64,000 nucleotides of DNA from Crocinitomicaceae bacterium (lineage in GTDB: Bacteria > Bacteroidota > Bacteroidia > Flavobacteriales_D > Crocinitomicaceae), in contig JAJTCM010000002.1 in assembly GCA_021325675.1 (NCBI GenBank), positions 434,001-498,000 on the forward strand. Reading direction: 5' to 3'. The notes under the pieces were generated by a model. That model searched no databases. It was not told the DNA's origin and saw only the letters and a program-made list of their open reading frames with translations. A program made the position numbers and the translations under genes. Each line of letters opens with the position of its first letter. The first letter of the stretch is position 1. Positions 9,693-18,598 of this stretch are shown piece after piece.

Positions 9693-10824
9693 CTCTGTAT
9701 AATCTGATCGGCAGCACAAAAAGCAACAAACAGATCATTCCCAATAAAAGCGGGACCTGGTACCAGTTTTCTTTGATATCCAGCTCGATGCCTTCGACTT
9801 TGGTGCGTTTCAATTGTTTGATGTTATCCAGGATTCCTTCCAGGTTTGGATAAGGCGATTCGGAAATGACAGAAAAACCACCGGCTTGCCGGGCCAGGTC
9901 ATGGATAAAAGCAGGGTTCATTTTCGAAACGATCGTTCGCCCGGAAGCATCGGTTTTATTTCCTAATTCGGGCCTGTCGGGATTGTTGGGGATCAGGCCT
10001 CCTTTTGTTGTTCCGATCCCGAGCACGGCCAGCGTAATGTTGTTTTCTTTCAGTACAGCAAGTGGCTCGTCCAGTCCTCCTTCGTGGTTTTCGCCATCAG
10101 TTACGACCAAAATCGCTTTGCTCGTTTTATCTTTCGAAAACATTTTGGCAGAAATATCAAGCGCAGCAGCCACATTCGTTCCCTGGTTGGAAACCATGTC
10201 CGTTTCGATTTCGTGGATATACATTTTGGCGGCTTCATAATCGGCTGTCAGCGGCAGTTGCAAATACGATCCCCCGGCAAAAATGGCGATCCCGATTTTT
10301 TCACCATGCAAGGTGTTTACCAACTGGTTCATAGCGCGCTTCACCACTTCCAGGCGCGAGGTTTCCGGATCGATGTCGCGGGTATTCATGGAAGTCGATA
10401 CATCCAGGGCCAGAACGAGCTCCATCGTTTCGAGTGTCCCCGAAACTTTTTTATTCCCAAAAACGGGCTGCGCCATCGCAATAATCAGGAAAACAACGGC
10501 ATTCCGGAAAAGGAAAAAGCGTAAAAAAACACGGGAAGAATCGATCGGCTGCACGATCAGCGACAGGATCCGCTCATTTCCCAGCTGCTGCAAGCGCTTG
10601 TTTTTCCAGGTAACAAACCACAGGAAAGCGCCAATCACAGGAATGAGCACCCACAAATAATCCAGCTTTTCTTCGTCTTTAAAAGCCAATTGCCCGGCGG
10701 CTGAGTTTGAAAAAGCATCCATCATCCACAAAACCATCCAGAACAAAGCCCAAAACAGCAATTCCCAAAGGAAAATTCCTCCCAGGATCAAGCGGGTGTT
10801 GTATATGTATTTCCGGTTACTCAT
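9682..10824 (-). CDS. batB: BatB-like VWA membrane protein
   Basis: This 380-residue protein has membrane segments near residues 12-36, 58-72, 106-122 and 355-375. A von Willebrand A domain lies between the last two and carries the MIDAS motif DVSTS at 141-145. In Bacteroidota the Bat operon encodes MoxR, DUF58 and VWA proteins linked to aerotolerance and envelope stress. BatA and BatB sit in the inner membrane with the VWA domain in the periplasm. The gene overlaps batA by 8 nt, indicating translational coupling. The usual followers batC, batD and batE are absent here: the operon ends against the convergent low-GC island, overlapping it by 11 nt. Confidence 0.88.
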   Translation of the reverse strand: MSNRKYIYNTRLILGGIFLWELLFWALFWMVLWMMDAFSNSAAGQLAFKDEEKLDYLWVLIPVIGAFLWFVTWKNKRLQQLGNERILSLIVQPIDSSRVFLRFFLFRNAVVFLIIAMAQPVFGNKKVSGTLETMELVLALDVSTSMNTRDIDPETSRLEVVKRAMNQLVNTLHGEKIGIAIFAGGSYLQLPLTADYEAAKMYIHEIETDMVSNQGTNVAAALDISAKMFSKDKTSKAILVVTDGENHEGGLDEPLAVLKENNITLAVLGIGTTKGGLIPNNPDRPELGNKTDASGRTIVSKMNPAFIHDLARQAGGFSVISESPYPNLEGILDNIKQLKRTKVEGIELDIKENWYQVPLLLGMICLLLFVLPIRLYRVKK

Positions 10825-11848
10825 AAGTCTTGAAATAGAAAATTTGTACCCCGAAAACCAGCAAGATCAGCAAAATAGCCCAATTCAGGAAAGGCAGCGG
10901 CCGCACGGGAGGTTCCGATTTGAAATCCCGGTCTTTCATTTTCCGTTTTTCCAGCTTTTCGATTTCCTTATAAATAGTGCGCAGGCTTTCTTCGTTTGTT
11001 GCCCGGAAATATTTCCCTCCGGTAATGGACGCAATTTTATTCAGCGTAAGCTCATCAATTTCCACCGGCATGTTCTCGTATTCGATTCCGAAAGGCGTAA
11101 AAACCGGTGACGGCGCCATTCCCAACGAGCCAACACCAATGGTATACACGCGGATTTTTTTTGCCCGGGCCAGCTCAGCCGCCATTTCCGGGGTCAGGTC
11201 GCCCACGTTGTTCACACCGTCCGTCAGCAGGATAATTACTTTGGAAGGCAGGCTGTCGTTCCGAAGACGTGTAACCGCAGTTCCCAGGCCGACGCCGATA
11301 GCTGTACCGCTTTCGAGCATTCCGGGCTGCAGCTCACTGATCTGGGCTTTGAGAATATCGTAATCCAATGTCGACGGGCAAGCCGTGTAAGCTTCGCCTT
11401 CGTATGCAACGAGACCAATCCGGTCACCCCTGCGGCCGTCAACGAATTCCTTCGCTACTTTTTTGGAAACTTCGAGCCTGTTTGGTGCAAAATCCCGAGC
11501 CAGCATTGAAACCGAAATATCCATGGCAATTACAATATCGATCCCGTTTTTGTAATTTTCGTCGTAATCATCGTAGCCCGCCCAATGGAAAGGCCGCGCA
11601 AAGGCTATAATTAAGAGCGAAAAAATAAATCCGTAGGTGACAATAATGCCCCAGCGCAGGTATTTGATCCAGTTTTCACCCAGGTTTTGCTGCTCACTTT
11701 CAGTACGTGGAAACTTGAATTCGCCACGCTGCATACCTTCCAGCCAGAAAATCCACCACAACACAGCCGGGATCAGCAATAGCAGCCAAAGCCAGTGAGG
11801 TGAAAGGAAATCATATTCCCAAAGCGCTATGTTCCAATCAGTCAACAT
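10817..11848 (-). CDS. batA: BatA-like VWA membrane protein
   Basis: This 343-residue protein has membrane segments at about residues 18-36, 66-84 and near the C-terminus (FLNWAILLILLVFG). The VWA domain has MIDAS residues DISVS at 110-114. It is the paralog and presumed partner of BatB. It overlaps the upstream gene by 11 nt and batB by 8 nt, so the four genes from 13654 to 9682 form a tightly coupled operon. The role in oxidative or envelope stress is taken from the family; metal-ion-dependent protein binding is expected from the intact MIDAS. Confidence 0.9.
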   Translation of the reverse strand: MLTDWNIALWEYDFLSPHWLWLLLLIPAVLWWIFWLEGMQRGEFKFPRTESEQQNLGENWIKYLRWGIIVTYGFIFSLLIIAFARPFHWAGYDDYDENYKNGIDIVIAMDISVSMLARDFAPNRLEVSKKVAKEFVDGRRGDRIGLVAYEGEAYTACPSTLDYDILKAQISELQPGMLESGTAIGVGLGTAVTRLRNDSLPSKVIILLTDGVNNVGDLTPEMAAELARAKKIRVYTIGVGSLGMAPSPVFTPFGIEYENMPVEIDELTLNKIASITGGKYFRATNEESLRTIYKEIEKLEKRKMKDRDFKSEPPVRPLPFLNWAILLILLVFGVQIFYFKTYE

Positions 11849-12788
11849 GAGGTTCTATCTCCAAAGGGCTGGTTTCTACAATAATCTGGCGGGATTGGGC
11901 CAGGTTTCTTAAAATATCAAATTCCGCCGGGACTGATTTGGCAAATTTCACCAGGTCGGAATAATCGAGGATCGTTTTAATTGTTTGCACCGTATCCGGG
12001 CTTAAATTGAGCTGTGTGAGCAGCAAAGCCGTTTCGTGGCTGGTTTTTTCAAGCAGGTTGACGTTGTAGCGCCCGCCCAGGTAAGAACGCAGGATAAACG
12101 AAAACTCAATGTAATGCTCCTTCACTTTTCCTTTTTCCCACAGCCTGGCGTTTTCAAGCCCGTCAACAGCAAATAAGCTGCGGTCTTTCAGTGTCAGGAG
12201 CTTTTTCGGTACAATTTTCGGCCGCCGGCTTCGTCTGACATAAATAATAACTGCAATCAGCGCGATTATAAATAGCAGGATCGCCCACCACCAGGTAAGG
12301 ATCCAGGAAATATAATCGTTTTCCACTTCCACGAAGCTTTCCTTAATATCATAAATGTCTTTTCCATCTTCCAGTTTTGGCATTTTTACCGTCAGGAGAA
12401 CAGGCACAAAATCAGAAATCGAGTCGTTAAAAATAATGCTGGCGGACGGAATGACGAGGTAACCCGTGTCCCACACCGTTATTTTATAGGTTCCGCGCCA
12501 CAGCTTGTAGCCTTTTTTAGTGAGAATGGTGTCTTTGAACTCACCGATAATTTCCAGGTTGACGGCATCACCTGAGCTCACCATTGAAGTCTGGCTCCGG
12601 CGCAAACAAGGAATAATTTTCGTGTAAGGCTGAAATTTCAGGTTTTGGGCTTCCCCTTCGAACGGAAATTCATATACCAGCTCGGTTTGCTCGCCGATCT
12701 GCAATTCGCCTTTTTTGACATACGCGCTGCTTTGTCCCAGCAAAGAACAACAAGTTAAAAACGCTATGGAAAATACCGCCAACCTCAT
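11838..12788 (-). CDS. Bat-operon membrane protein (BatD/DUF4381-like)
   Basis: This 316-residue protein starts with a signal peptide (about residues 1-19) and has a periplasmic Ig-like portion to about residue 160. A single strong membrane helix follows (ILTWWWAILLFIIALIAVII), with basic RRSRRPK directly after it and a cytoplasmic tail of about 130 residues. In Bacteroidota a protein of this architecture regularly stands between the DUF58 gene and batA. It overlaps DUF58 by 4 nt and batA by 11 nt. I infer that it anchors or senses for the MoxR/VWA complex. No enzyme motif is visible. Confidence 0.75.
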   Translation of the reverse strand: MRLAVFSIAFLTCCSLLGQSSAYVKKGELQIGEQTELVYEFPFEGEAQNLKFQPYTKIIPCLRRSQTSMVSSGDAVNLEIIGEFKDTILTKKGYKLWRGTYKITVWDTGYLVIPSASIIFNDSISDFVPVLLTVKMPKLEDGKDIYDIKESFVEVENDYISWILTWWWAILLFIIALIAVIIYVRRSRRPKIVPKKLLTLKDRSLFAVDGLENARLWEKGKVKEHYIEFSFILRSYLGGRYNVNLLEKTSHETALLLTQLNLSPDTVQTIKTILDYSDLVKFAKSVPAEFDILRNLAQSRQIIVETSPLEIEPHVD

Positions 12789-13654
12789 CTTCTGTGTTGA
12801 AAAAGGGAGCTTAAAACAGGAATATAATCTTCAGTGGTAGAAAAACTCGCGAAATCAACGCCGGATTTTTTAAAGGCGTTATGTAATTCCAGCTCATGTT
12901 TCTGATATTGGTCCACAAAGCTTTGCTTCACACGGCGGGAAGAAGAATTCACCCAGGTTTTGGTGCCGGTTTCCGCATTAAATAATTGGATCATACCTAA
13001 ATCCGGTAAAACTTGCTCAGCCGGGTCAGTGAGACGCAGGGCAATAATATCGTGGCGGCGTTTGGAAATCTTAAACGCATCGATAAACGGGTTTTCCGAA
13101 ATAAAATCGCTGATTACGAAGCCAATACTGCGCTTTTTAGTCACGTTGCGGAAAAAACGAAGTCCTTCGCTGATATCCGTAGCGTGATTTTGCGGCTCAA
13201 ATTCGATCAGCTCGCGCAGCAGGTACAGCACGTGCTTTTTACCTTTTGCCGGTGGAATGTACTTTTCGACCTTGTCCGTGAGGAAAATCGCCCCGACCTT
13301 ATCATTATTCGAATCGGCGGAAAACGCAAGAACCGCAGCCAATTCGATCGCCAGCTCTTTTTTGGAGCGGTTTTGTGTACCGAAAAACGCTGAACCGGAA
13401 AGGTCGATAACCAGCATGACGGTCAACTCCCGCTCTTCTTCAAAAATTTTGACAAAAGGCGTGTTAAAACGGGCCGTAACGTTCCAGTCGATTGTCCGGA
13501 CCTCATCACCCACCTGGTATTCACGCACCTCGCTGAAAGCCATACCGCGCCCCTTGAACGAGGAATGGTACTCGCCCGAAAAGATGTGCCGGGTCAAACC
13601 TTTCGTTTTGATCTCGATCTTCCTGACTTTCTTTAAAAGCTCTTCGGTGGTCAT
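12785..13654 (-). CDS. DUF58 domain protein of the Bat operon
   Basis: This 289-residue protein has no membrane segment. It shows the DUF58 signature VREYQVGDEVRTIDWNVTAR at about residues 42-61, followed by a VWA-like fold with DLSGS. DUF58 proteins accompany MoxR ATPases and are thought to be their clients or adaptors. It overlaps the next gene by 4 nt. The upstream neighbour is an aminotransferase instead of moxR directly, which departs from the usual moxR-DUF58 adjacency; the 24-nt gap holds a short low-complexity repeat (TGAATTTTGAATTATGAATG-like). Confidence 0.92.
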   Translation of the reverse strand: MTTEELLKKVRKIEIKTKGLTRHIFSGEYHSSFKGRGMAFSEVREYQVGDEVRTIDWNVTARFNTPFVKIFEEERELTVMLVIDLSGSAFFGTQNRSKKELAIELAAVLAFSADSNNDKVGAIFLTDKVEKYIPPAKGKKHVLYLLRELIEFEPQNHATDISEGLRFFRNVTKKRSIGFVISDFISENPFIDAFKISKRRHDIIALRLTDPAEQVLPDLGMIQLFNAETGTKTWVNSSSRRVKQSFVDQYQKHELELHNAFKKSGVDFASFSTTEDYIPVLSSLFQHRR

Positions 13655-13678
13655 TTTTTGGGAGTGATGAATTTTGAA

Positions 13679-14842
13679 TTATGAATGTTGAATGATTTTT
13701 ATATTTTCTTTCAGGACGCCGATCAGCTTTTCGATGTCTTGTTCGGTATTGTACAAATGCGGTGATACGCGCAGTGAATTTCCGCGGACGGACAAAATGA
13801 TGTTGTTTGCTTTCAATGCCGGGATCAGTTCCTGTGCGTTCAGGCGTTCGTTCATTTGAAAACCAACCAGGTGCTGCGCCTGGAATCGTTCTGCTTCGAG
13901 GTGAATACCGTTTTCCGCCATGAAATCACGGAGCGGTGAGAGGATTTTTTTGCAGTACGCCTGAATTTCCCGGGACTGCCATTCGAGCAGCTGGCCTATA
14001 CTGTCAATCAGCATCGGGATTTTCATAAAATCGCTCGTTTCACCGACGTTGTAGCGCCCTGCAAGCGGAAAATAGCTCTCTTCGTAATTCGCCAGGTTTG
14101 CAAAGTCCTGCGCATTCTGACGGTTCATCCAGGATTCTTCCAAAGGCTCGCCCTGAGAAAAAGTATCGCTGATATAGCCAATGGCACTGGAATACGGGCC
14201 TAACAGCCATTTGTAGGTGGCACAAACCAACGCATCCACGTGATATTCCTGCAAATCCAGCGGTAAAGCGCCAATGCCTTGTGTTCCGTCAACAATCAGC
14301 TTAACGCCGAGCGATTTGCATTTTTCCCCCAATCGTTTCAGATCGAAAATACTGCCGTCGAACCAATGCACATAAGAAAGTAAAACGAAAGCGGTTTCAG
14401 GCGTAATGGCGTTCAATACAGCTTCGTTCCAGTTTTCAATCCGGGAACCGAAATCACCAGCTGCGACAACCTCAAGCCGGGCCTGGTGTTTTTGAGCCCA
14501 TTTTTCAGCAGCAAAATAGCCGCTTGGGAATTCGTTTTCAATCAGTACGCAATGTTTGCGCCCTTCTGACAAAATATTGTTCAATACGGAAGCAAAGCCA
14601 TAGGATGTAGACGGAAAGAGCGCCACTTGTCCCGGCCGGCAATTAACCACTTGTGCAAACAAGCCTTTCAATTGGGTAACCTCCGTAAAAAAATCTTCCT
14701 GGCTGATCTCAAAAGGGTTCCTCTTGCGGATCATGCCCTGAATCCCGGCCTCTTCAGTCGACTGCATTAACGGCGCCATGTAAGCACAATTGATGTAGCT
14801 AATGCCTTCTTGGATACGGAATTTATGTTTTTGGTTTTGCAT
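13679..14842 (-). CDS. Class V aminotransferase (cysteine desulfurase/kynureninase-like fold)
   Basis: This 387-residue PLP enzyme has the Schiff-base lysine in ATYKWLLGP (Lys211), with the PLP-ring aspartate in VDGTQG (Asp185) and the phosphate-binding STSYG near residue 78. It belongs to the class V group that includes cysteine desulfurases and isopenicillin-N epimerase-like proteins; the substrate cannot be read from sequence. It lies between moxR and DUF58, where most Bat operons have no such gene. Both flanking gaps (13655-13678 and 14843-14928) carry short intergenic repeats, which suggests a late insertion into the operon. Confidence 0.85.
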   Translation of the reverse strand: MQNQKHKFRIQEGISYINCAYMAPLMQSTEEAGIQGMIRKRNPFEISQEDFFTEVTQLKGLFAQVVNCRPGQVALFPSTSYGFASVLNNILSEGRKHCVLIENEFPSGYFAAEKWAQKHQARLEVVAAGDFGSRIENWNEAVLNAITPETAFVLLSYVHWFDGSIFDLKRLGEKCKSLGVKLIVDGTQGIGALPLDLQEYHVDALVCATYKWLLGPYSSAIGYISDTFSQGEPLEESWMNRQNAQDFANLANYEESYFPLAGRYNVGETSDFMKIPMLIDSIGQLLEWQSREIQAYCKKILSPLRDFMAENGIHLEAERFQAQHLVGFQMNERLNAQELIPALKANNIILSVRGNSLRVSPHLYNTEQDIEKLIGVLKENIKIIQHS

Positions 14843-14843
14843 T

Positions 14844-14892
14844 TTAATGTGATAAATAAGCTAATCCGCCGCGGCTGAGTTAATGTGCTGAT
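14844..14892. repeat. Dispersed TTAATGTGCTAAT-type intergenic repeat, two units
   Basis: Units TTAATGTGATAA (14844-14855) and TTAATGTGCTGAT (14880-14892) lie in the gap upstream of the aminotransferase. On the coding strand they read as ATCAGCACATTAA and TTATCACATTAA, ending next to the ATG. A GC-rich CCGCCGCGG core separates them. The same words recur at 51432-51521 and 62120-62185. Confidence 0.6.
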
Positions 14893-14928
14893 TGTGGCAG
14901 GAACGATTCTCCATTTTCATTCTCAATT

Positions 14929-15951
14929 CTAAGGTACTTCCACCCGATTGATGATCTGATCGATAATATCCGTTGACGTCAGGTTTTCAGCTTCTGCTTC
15001 GTATGTAAGTCCCAAACGGTGGCGCATCACGTCTTTGGCAATTGCCCGGATGTCCTCCGGGATCACAAAAGCACGGTTTTGCAGGAAAGCGTGGGCTTTC
15101 CCGGCCAACGCCAGGTTGATGCTTGCCCGCGGTGAACAGCCGGTTGTGATCAGCGCCTTAAGGTGCGGCAAATTGTATTTTTCCGGTGTCCGCGTGGCAT
15201 AAACGATGTCTACGATATATTGTTCGATCTTTTCGTCGAGGTACACTTCTTTCACCAGCTCACGCAGGCGGAGAATGTCCGCAGGCTTCAGCACCTTATT
15301 GACTTTTTCCAAGCCTTCCTTCCGGACATTCGAACGAATAATCAGGCGTTCTTCTTCTATTTTTGGGTAATCCAGCACCACTTTCAGCATAAACCGGTCA
15401 ACCTGGGCTTCCGGAAGCGGATAAGTTCCTTCCTGCTCAATCGGGTTTTGGGTAGCGAGCACTAAAAATGGCTTCGGTAAAATATGTGTTTCGTCACCGA
15501 TCGTAATCTGGCGTTCCTGCATCGCTTCCAACAAAGCGGACTGTACTTTCGCCGGCGCGCGGTTGATCTCATCCGCCAGCACGAAATTGGCGAAAATCGG
15601 TCCTTTTTTGACGTGGAACTGCTCAGCTTTCTGCTGGTAGATCAAGGTTCCGGTGACGTCGGCCGGTAAGAGGTCGGGTGTAAACTGGATGCGGCTGAAA
15701 TCAGCATCAATCGCTTCGGCCAGGGTTTTGATCGCCAGGGTTTTTGCCAGGCCCGGAACGCCTTCCAGCAGGACATGTCCGTCAGCAAGCAAAGCGATCA
15801 GCAAACGGTCCAGCATGTTGCTCTGCCCAACGATTACTTTGGCTATTTCCTGCCTCAATTGCTGTATAACCGGGTTTTCATTCTGTATTTTTTCGGCCAG
15901 GACCCTCAATTGTTCCGCCGGGGTCAAGCCCATATTTGCTGTATCTGACAT
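14929..15951 (-). CDS. MoxR-family AAA+ ATPase
   Basis: This 340-residue MoxR ATPase has Walker A GVPGLAKT at residues 64-71, Walker B VLADEIN (Asp127, Glu128), sensor I LVLATQNP and an arginine-finger region SPRASINLAL. MoxR proteins act with DUF58 and VWA partners as chaperone-like machines in the cytoplasm. It heads the Bat operon, separated from DUF58 by the aminotransferase gene. Upstream, CACTTTTG resembles but does not fully match the TAnnTTTG promoter element. Confidence 0.95.
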   Translation of the reverse strand: MSDTANMGLTPAEQLRVLAEKIQNENPVIQQLRQEIAKVIVGQSNMLDRLLIALLADGHVLLEGVPGLAKTLAIKTLAEAIDADFSRIQFTPDLLPADVTGTLIYQQKAEQFHVKKGPIFANFVLADEINRAPAKVQSALLEAMQERQITIGDETHILPKPFLVLATQNPIEQEGTYPLPEAQVDRFMLKVVLDYPKIEEERLIIRSNVRKEGLEKVNKVLKPADILRLRELVKEVYLDEKIEQYIVDIVYATRTPEKYNLPHLKALITTGCSPRASINLALAGKAHAFLQNRAFVIPEDIRAIAKDVMRHRLGLTYEAEAENLTSTDIIDQIINRVEVP

Positions 15952-16068
15952 ACCTGAGTTTTATTGTAATGCAAAAGTGCTAAAATAGCGTTTTATATTT
16001 AACTTTTCGCTGTTAATTTATGTTAAGCCTGCTATCGCTGAAAGCCACATAAAGACAGGGTTTTATCC

Positions 16069-16815
16069 TCATTTTTTATGCTGGATCGCAAACAAGAGCG
16101 GACGGCTCGGGCTGGCATCATTTTCGAAGGGCGCCGTTTGCAGGTTGAGGATGTAATCCCCATCCGGCACGCTGTCAGGAACAAAAACAAGCTCGGTGAT
16201 CGTTTTATGAAATTGCGGATCCTGCGGAACTTTCCAGAAAGCATGGTGAAAAGCCAAAGCGCCGTTGTCGTTTTCGCGGTCAACGGAAGGAAGATCAATG
16301 AGCAAATGTTCTACATTGCAATGTTCCAGCAAGGGAATCAAATCCAGGTCGAGGTACGGCGGGTTTGTAGCTGAATAATTTTTGTGTTTTTTGGAACCCG
16401 CGTTCGGCATGCTCCGGATCACCAAAGCTTCACAGGCACAATTGTCCAGGCTGTTTCCAAGTGATTTCCGGGTAATGACCAAGTCCTCTGCTTGTTTCTC
16501 CGGAACTGCCGAAACAACTTTCGCCCGGAAAAAATAGCGCTTCAAATGCTTGTTTACACTGTGAACTTCTTCAGTGATATGGCCCAGGCATTCCGTATGC
16601 GTCCCATGACCGTGCGGGTTGAAAAATATATTCCGGAAGTTTACACTTCCACCTTCGGCTACTGCGCCTGTAAAACCGTTTGCTCGGACGGGTTCAAAAA
16701 CCGGGGGTTCAACATACCAGGCAAGCGGGTTTTGGTCGTTGTTGACCAATGGCAACGAAATGTCTGCTCCTTCTGCCGTGTTGATGAACTCCCGGTCGTT
16801 TAAATACAATATCAT
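16069..16815 (-). CDS. Cyclase-family metal-dependent hydrolase (kynurenine formamidase-like)
   Basis: This 248-residue protein shows the metal-binding signature of the cyclase family in NPHGHGTHTECLGH (His68, His70, His73, Glu75, His79); the usual HxGTHxDxPxH pattern has Glu instead of Asp. Family members hydrolyse formamides or lactams, including N-formylkynurenine. The class V aminotransferase 1.2 kb away has a kynureninase-like fold, but the MoxR gene separates them, so a tryptophan-degradation link is only a thought. The gene starts 4 nt after the M48 protease stop and is probably cotranscribed with it. Confidence 0.85.
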   Translation of the reverse strand: MILYLNDREFINTAEGADISLPLVNNDQNPLAWYVEPPVFEPVRANGFTGAVAEGGSVNFRNIFFNPHGHGTHTECLGHITEEVHSVNKHLKRYFFRAKVVSAVPEKQAEDLVITRKSLGNSLDNCACEALVIRSMPNAGSKKHKNYSATNPPYLDLDLIPLLEHCNVEHLLIDLPSVDRENDNGALAFHHAFWKVPQDPQFHKTITELVFVPDSVPDGDYILNLQTAPFENDASPSRPLLFAIQHKK

Positions 16816-16819
16816 ATTT

Positions 16820-17623
16820 TTATTTAGGCAATTTTGCTACCATTTGCTGGTATTCTGTTTTATGTGGGTTAGAGCCGGTGCAGCCCATTGTTACTTTCAG
16901 CGTTTTAAAGGTTTCGATCCTGTTGGCCGGGTTCGGGTGCGTGCTTAAAAATTCAGGGGCACGTTCTCCGCCCATAGCTTCAATCTTCTGGAAAAACCCT
17001 GCGCCGGCGTCAGCATTGTAATCCGTTGGGCAAAGATAAGTCACAGAACGCTCGTCGGCTTCCGTTTCATGCTGGCGGGAGAACTTCAGGTTGATAATCG
17101 CAGCTGTTACGTCTTTGAGCAATTGCTGGTTTCCGGCGATAATTTCCAGCAGCACCTGCACACCAAATTGTTTTGTCATCTGGCGTGTGGAATGACGCAT
17201 GTCCGCATGGCCGATTTCGTGACCAAGCACTCCGGCAAACTCTTCTTCGGACTCCAGGAATTTCAGGATGCCTGTATATACGTAGATGTAACCGCCCGGC
17301 GTACAGAAGGCGTTGAGCGTTTTATCGTCCTGGATCACGCGCACCCTCCAGGTGAAATCGTTCTTAAAGTCTACTTTACCTGAATTGAGGATCTTGTTTC
17401 TTACTTTGTACACGTATTGGTACACTTCCTGGTATCTCATGGAATCCAACAGGGGGTATTCTGCCGGGTTTCCGTCGATTTCGGCTGCTACTTGTGCTCC
17501 CAGCTGGCGATCCTGCTCAACCGAGAATAAATTGAATCCTTTTCCTTTGTTTTTTTCATTGACCGTACCGCAGGCAGCTAAGGTGAAGGTCAAACCGATG
17601 ATTCCTAAAATTTTGATTTTCAT
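16820..17623 (-). CDS. M48-family metallopeptidase lipoprotein
   Basis: This 267-residue protein carries a lipoprotein signal (LAAC, lipidated Cys18) and the zinc motif HEIGH (His135, Glu136, His139), with the third ligand glutamate in the downstream KFSRQHETEADE segment. This matches periplasmic M48 (BepA/LoiP-like) proteases, which degrade misfolded outer-membrane proteins. It ends 4 nt before the cyclase gene. The 21-nt gap to the upstream small secreted ORF suggests a shared transcript. Confidence 0.93.
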   Translation of the reverse strand: MKIKILGIIGLTFTLAACGTVNEKNKGKGFNLFSVEQDRQLGAQVAAEIDGNPAEYPLLDSMRYQEVYQYVYKVRNKILNSGKVDFKNDFTWRVRVIQDDKTLNAFCTPGGYIYVYTGILKFLESEEEFAGVLGHEIGHADMRHSTRQMTKQFGVQVLLEIIAGNQQLLKDVTAAIINLKFSRQHETEADERSVTYLCPTDYNADAGAGFFQKIEAMGGERAPEFLSTHPNPANRIETFKTLKVTMGCTGSNPHKTEYQQMVAKLPK

Positions 17624-17644
17624 GGCTGTTGTTTTTAGTTGTTA

Positions 17645-17932
17645 TTAATTTAGTTGTTTATTAAAATTGGCCCAGGTCACAGGCCGGATATTCAATTGGT
17701 ACGTGTTCGCCGTTCCGGACGAAATTTCTGCGTTTTCGCTGGTCTTCTGTCTATTGGAGAAAAAGCCATATTCAGTAGTAAGAACGCTTTTTTTCAATAC
17801 TGAAAAATCGGTGGAACAGAGCAATCTTTTTTTGTTTGCTTTGCCTTCCAGGTATGTGAAAACCGGTATTTCCTCTTGTGAAAAAGCAAAAGCAGCAGTA
17901 GGAAAAAAATATGTAAATAGTAATTTACACAT
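17645..17932 (-). CDS. Small secreted protein of unknown function
   Basis: This 95-residue frame begins MCKLLFTYFFPTAAFAFSQ, a plausible signal peptide, and continues with a short charged domain. It fills the gap between the PAP2-like gene (6 nt upstream) and the M48 protease (21 nt downstream), both on the same strand, which supports translation. I recognise no family, and the opposite frame over the same bases has no better claim. It could be a small periplasmic partner of the M48 protease or a spurious frame. Confidence 0.5.
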   Translation of the reverse strand: MCKLLFTYFFPTAAFAFSQEEIPVFTYLEGKANKKRLLCSTDFSVLKKSVLTTEYGFFSNRQKTSENAEISSGTANTYQLNIRPVTWANFNKQLN

Positions 17933-17938
17933 ATTGGG

Positions 17939-18598
17939 TTATGTTGAGTAACTGAAAAATATAACGCTTAAAAAAATACAAATAAACCCCAACCCAAAAC
18001 CATAAAACACCTGTCTCAACGAATGCTTGCCCAGGTAAACCCGTGCCGAAAGCACCAGGCCGCTCACCAAAACCGCTACGACGAGGATTTCAAAAAAATA
18101 TTCTGCCTGACGGCTGTAATACGCTACAAAAAACCCAAAAAGCATACCTGCGCCCAATGCATGCAAGCTGATTTTATCCCTCCGGTTCACAATTCCTGCG
18201 ATTACAATAGCTATAAATCCACCCCAGGGCAAGGCATAAATTGATGCAGGAAGCACACCCTCAGGAGCCTTCACCAAAAAGAGCACGCCGAGAATGAAAC
18301 AGAACATAGCTGTGACCACAATCGGAACACCGCGTTCTTCCCGGTTGTCGATTTCTAAATTGGAAATATTCTTCGAATAGCGCAAGATCAATAAAGATAA
18401 GCCTGGCGCCAGGAATGAGAAAATCGCAAACCACGCAAGCACTACCAGCTTAAAATTCGGGTTGAGCCAGTAAAGTGTATCCTGCTGGAAAAAGCTTACT
18501 TCAACGGAAGGAACATACATCGCGGTAGTGACTGCATAAATCGGCATCAACAGGGGCAAAAACAGCCAGGAGATTGTATGTGCCAGCACCCGGATCAT
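17939..18598 (-). CDS. PAP2-like integral membrane protein
   Basis: This 219-residue protein has about six membrane helices. It resembles the Bacteroidota group of degenerate PAP2 (phosphatidic acid phosphatase) proteins: the segments HALGAGMLFGF and SARVYLGKHSLRQV occupy the places of PAP2 motifs, but the canonical PSGH and SRxxxxxHxxxD residues are not intact, so enzyme activity is doubtful. It overlaps the end of rpoN by 4 nt (ATGA), so it is translationally coupled to the sigma factor gene. Confidence 0.7.
   Translation of the reverse strand: MIRVLAHTISWLFLPLLMPIYAVTTAMYVPSVEVSFFQQDTLYWLNPNFKLVVLAWFAIFSFLAPGLSLLILRYSKNISNLEIDNREERGVPIVVTAMFCFILGVLFLVKAPEGVLPASIYALPWGGFIAIVIAGIVNRRDKISLHALGAGMLFGFFVAYYSRQAEYFFEILVVAVLVSGLVLSARVYLGKHSLRQVFYGFGLGFICIFLSVIFFSYST

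Noticed and set aside
14842-16069. Cyclase and class V aminotransferase as a kynurenine-degradation cluster
   Set aside because: moxR separates them, they lie in different operons, and the aminotransferase motifs do not identify it as kynureninase.
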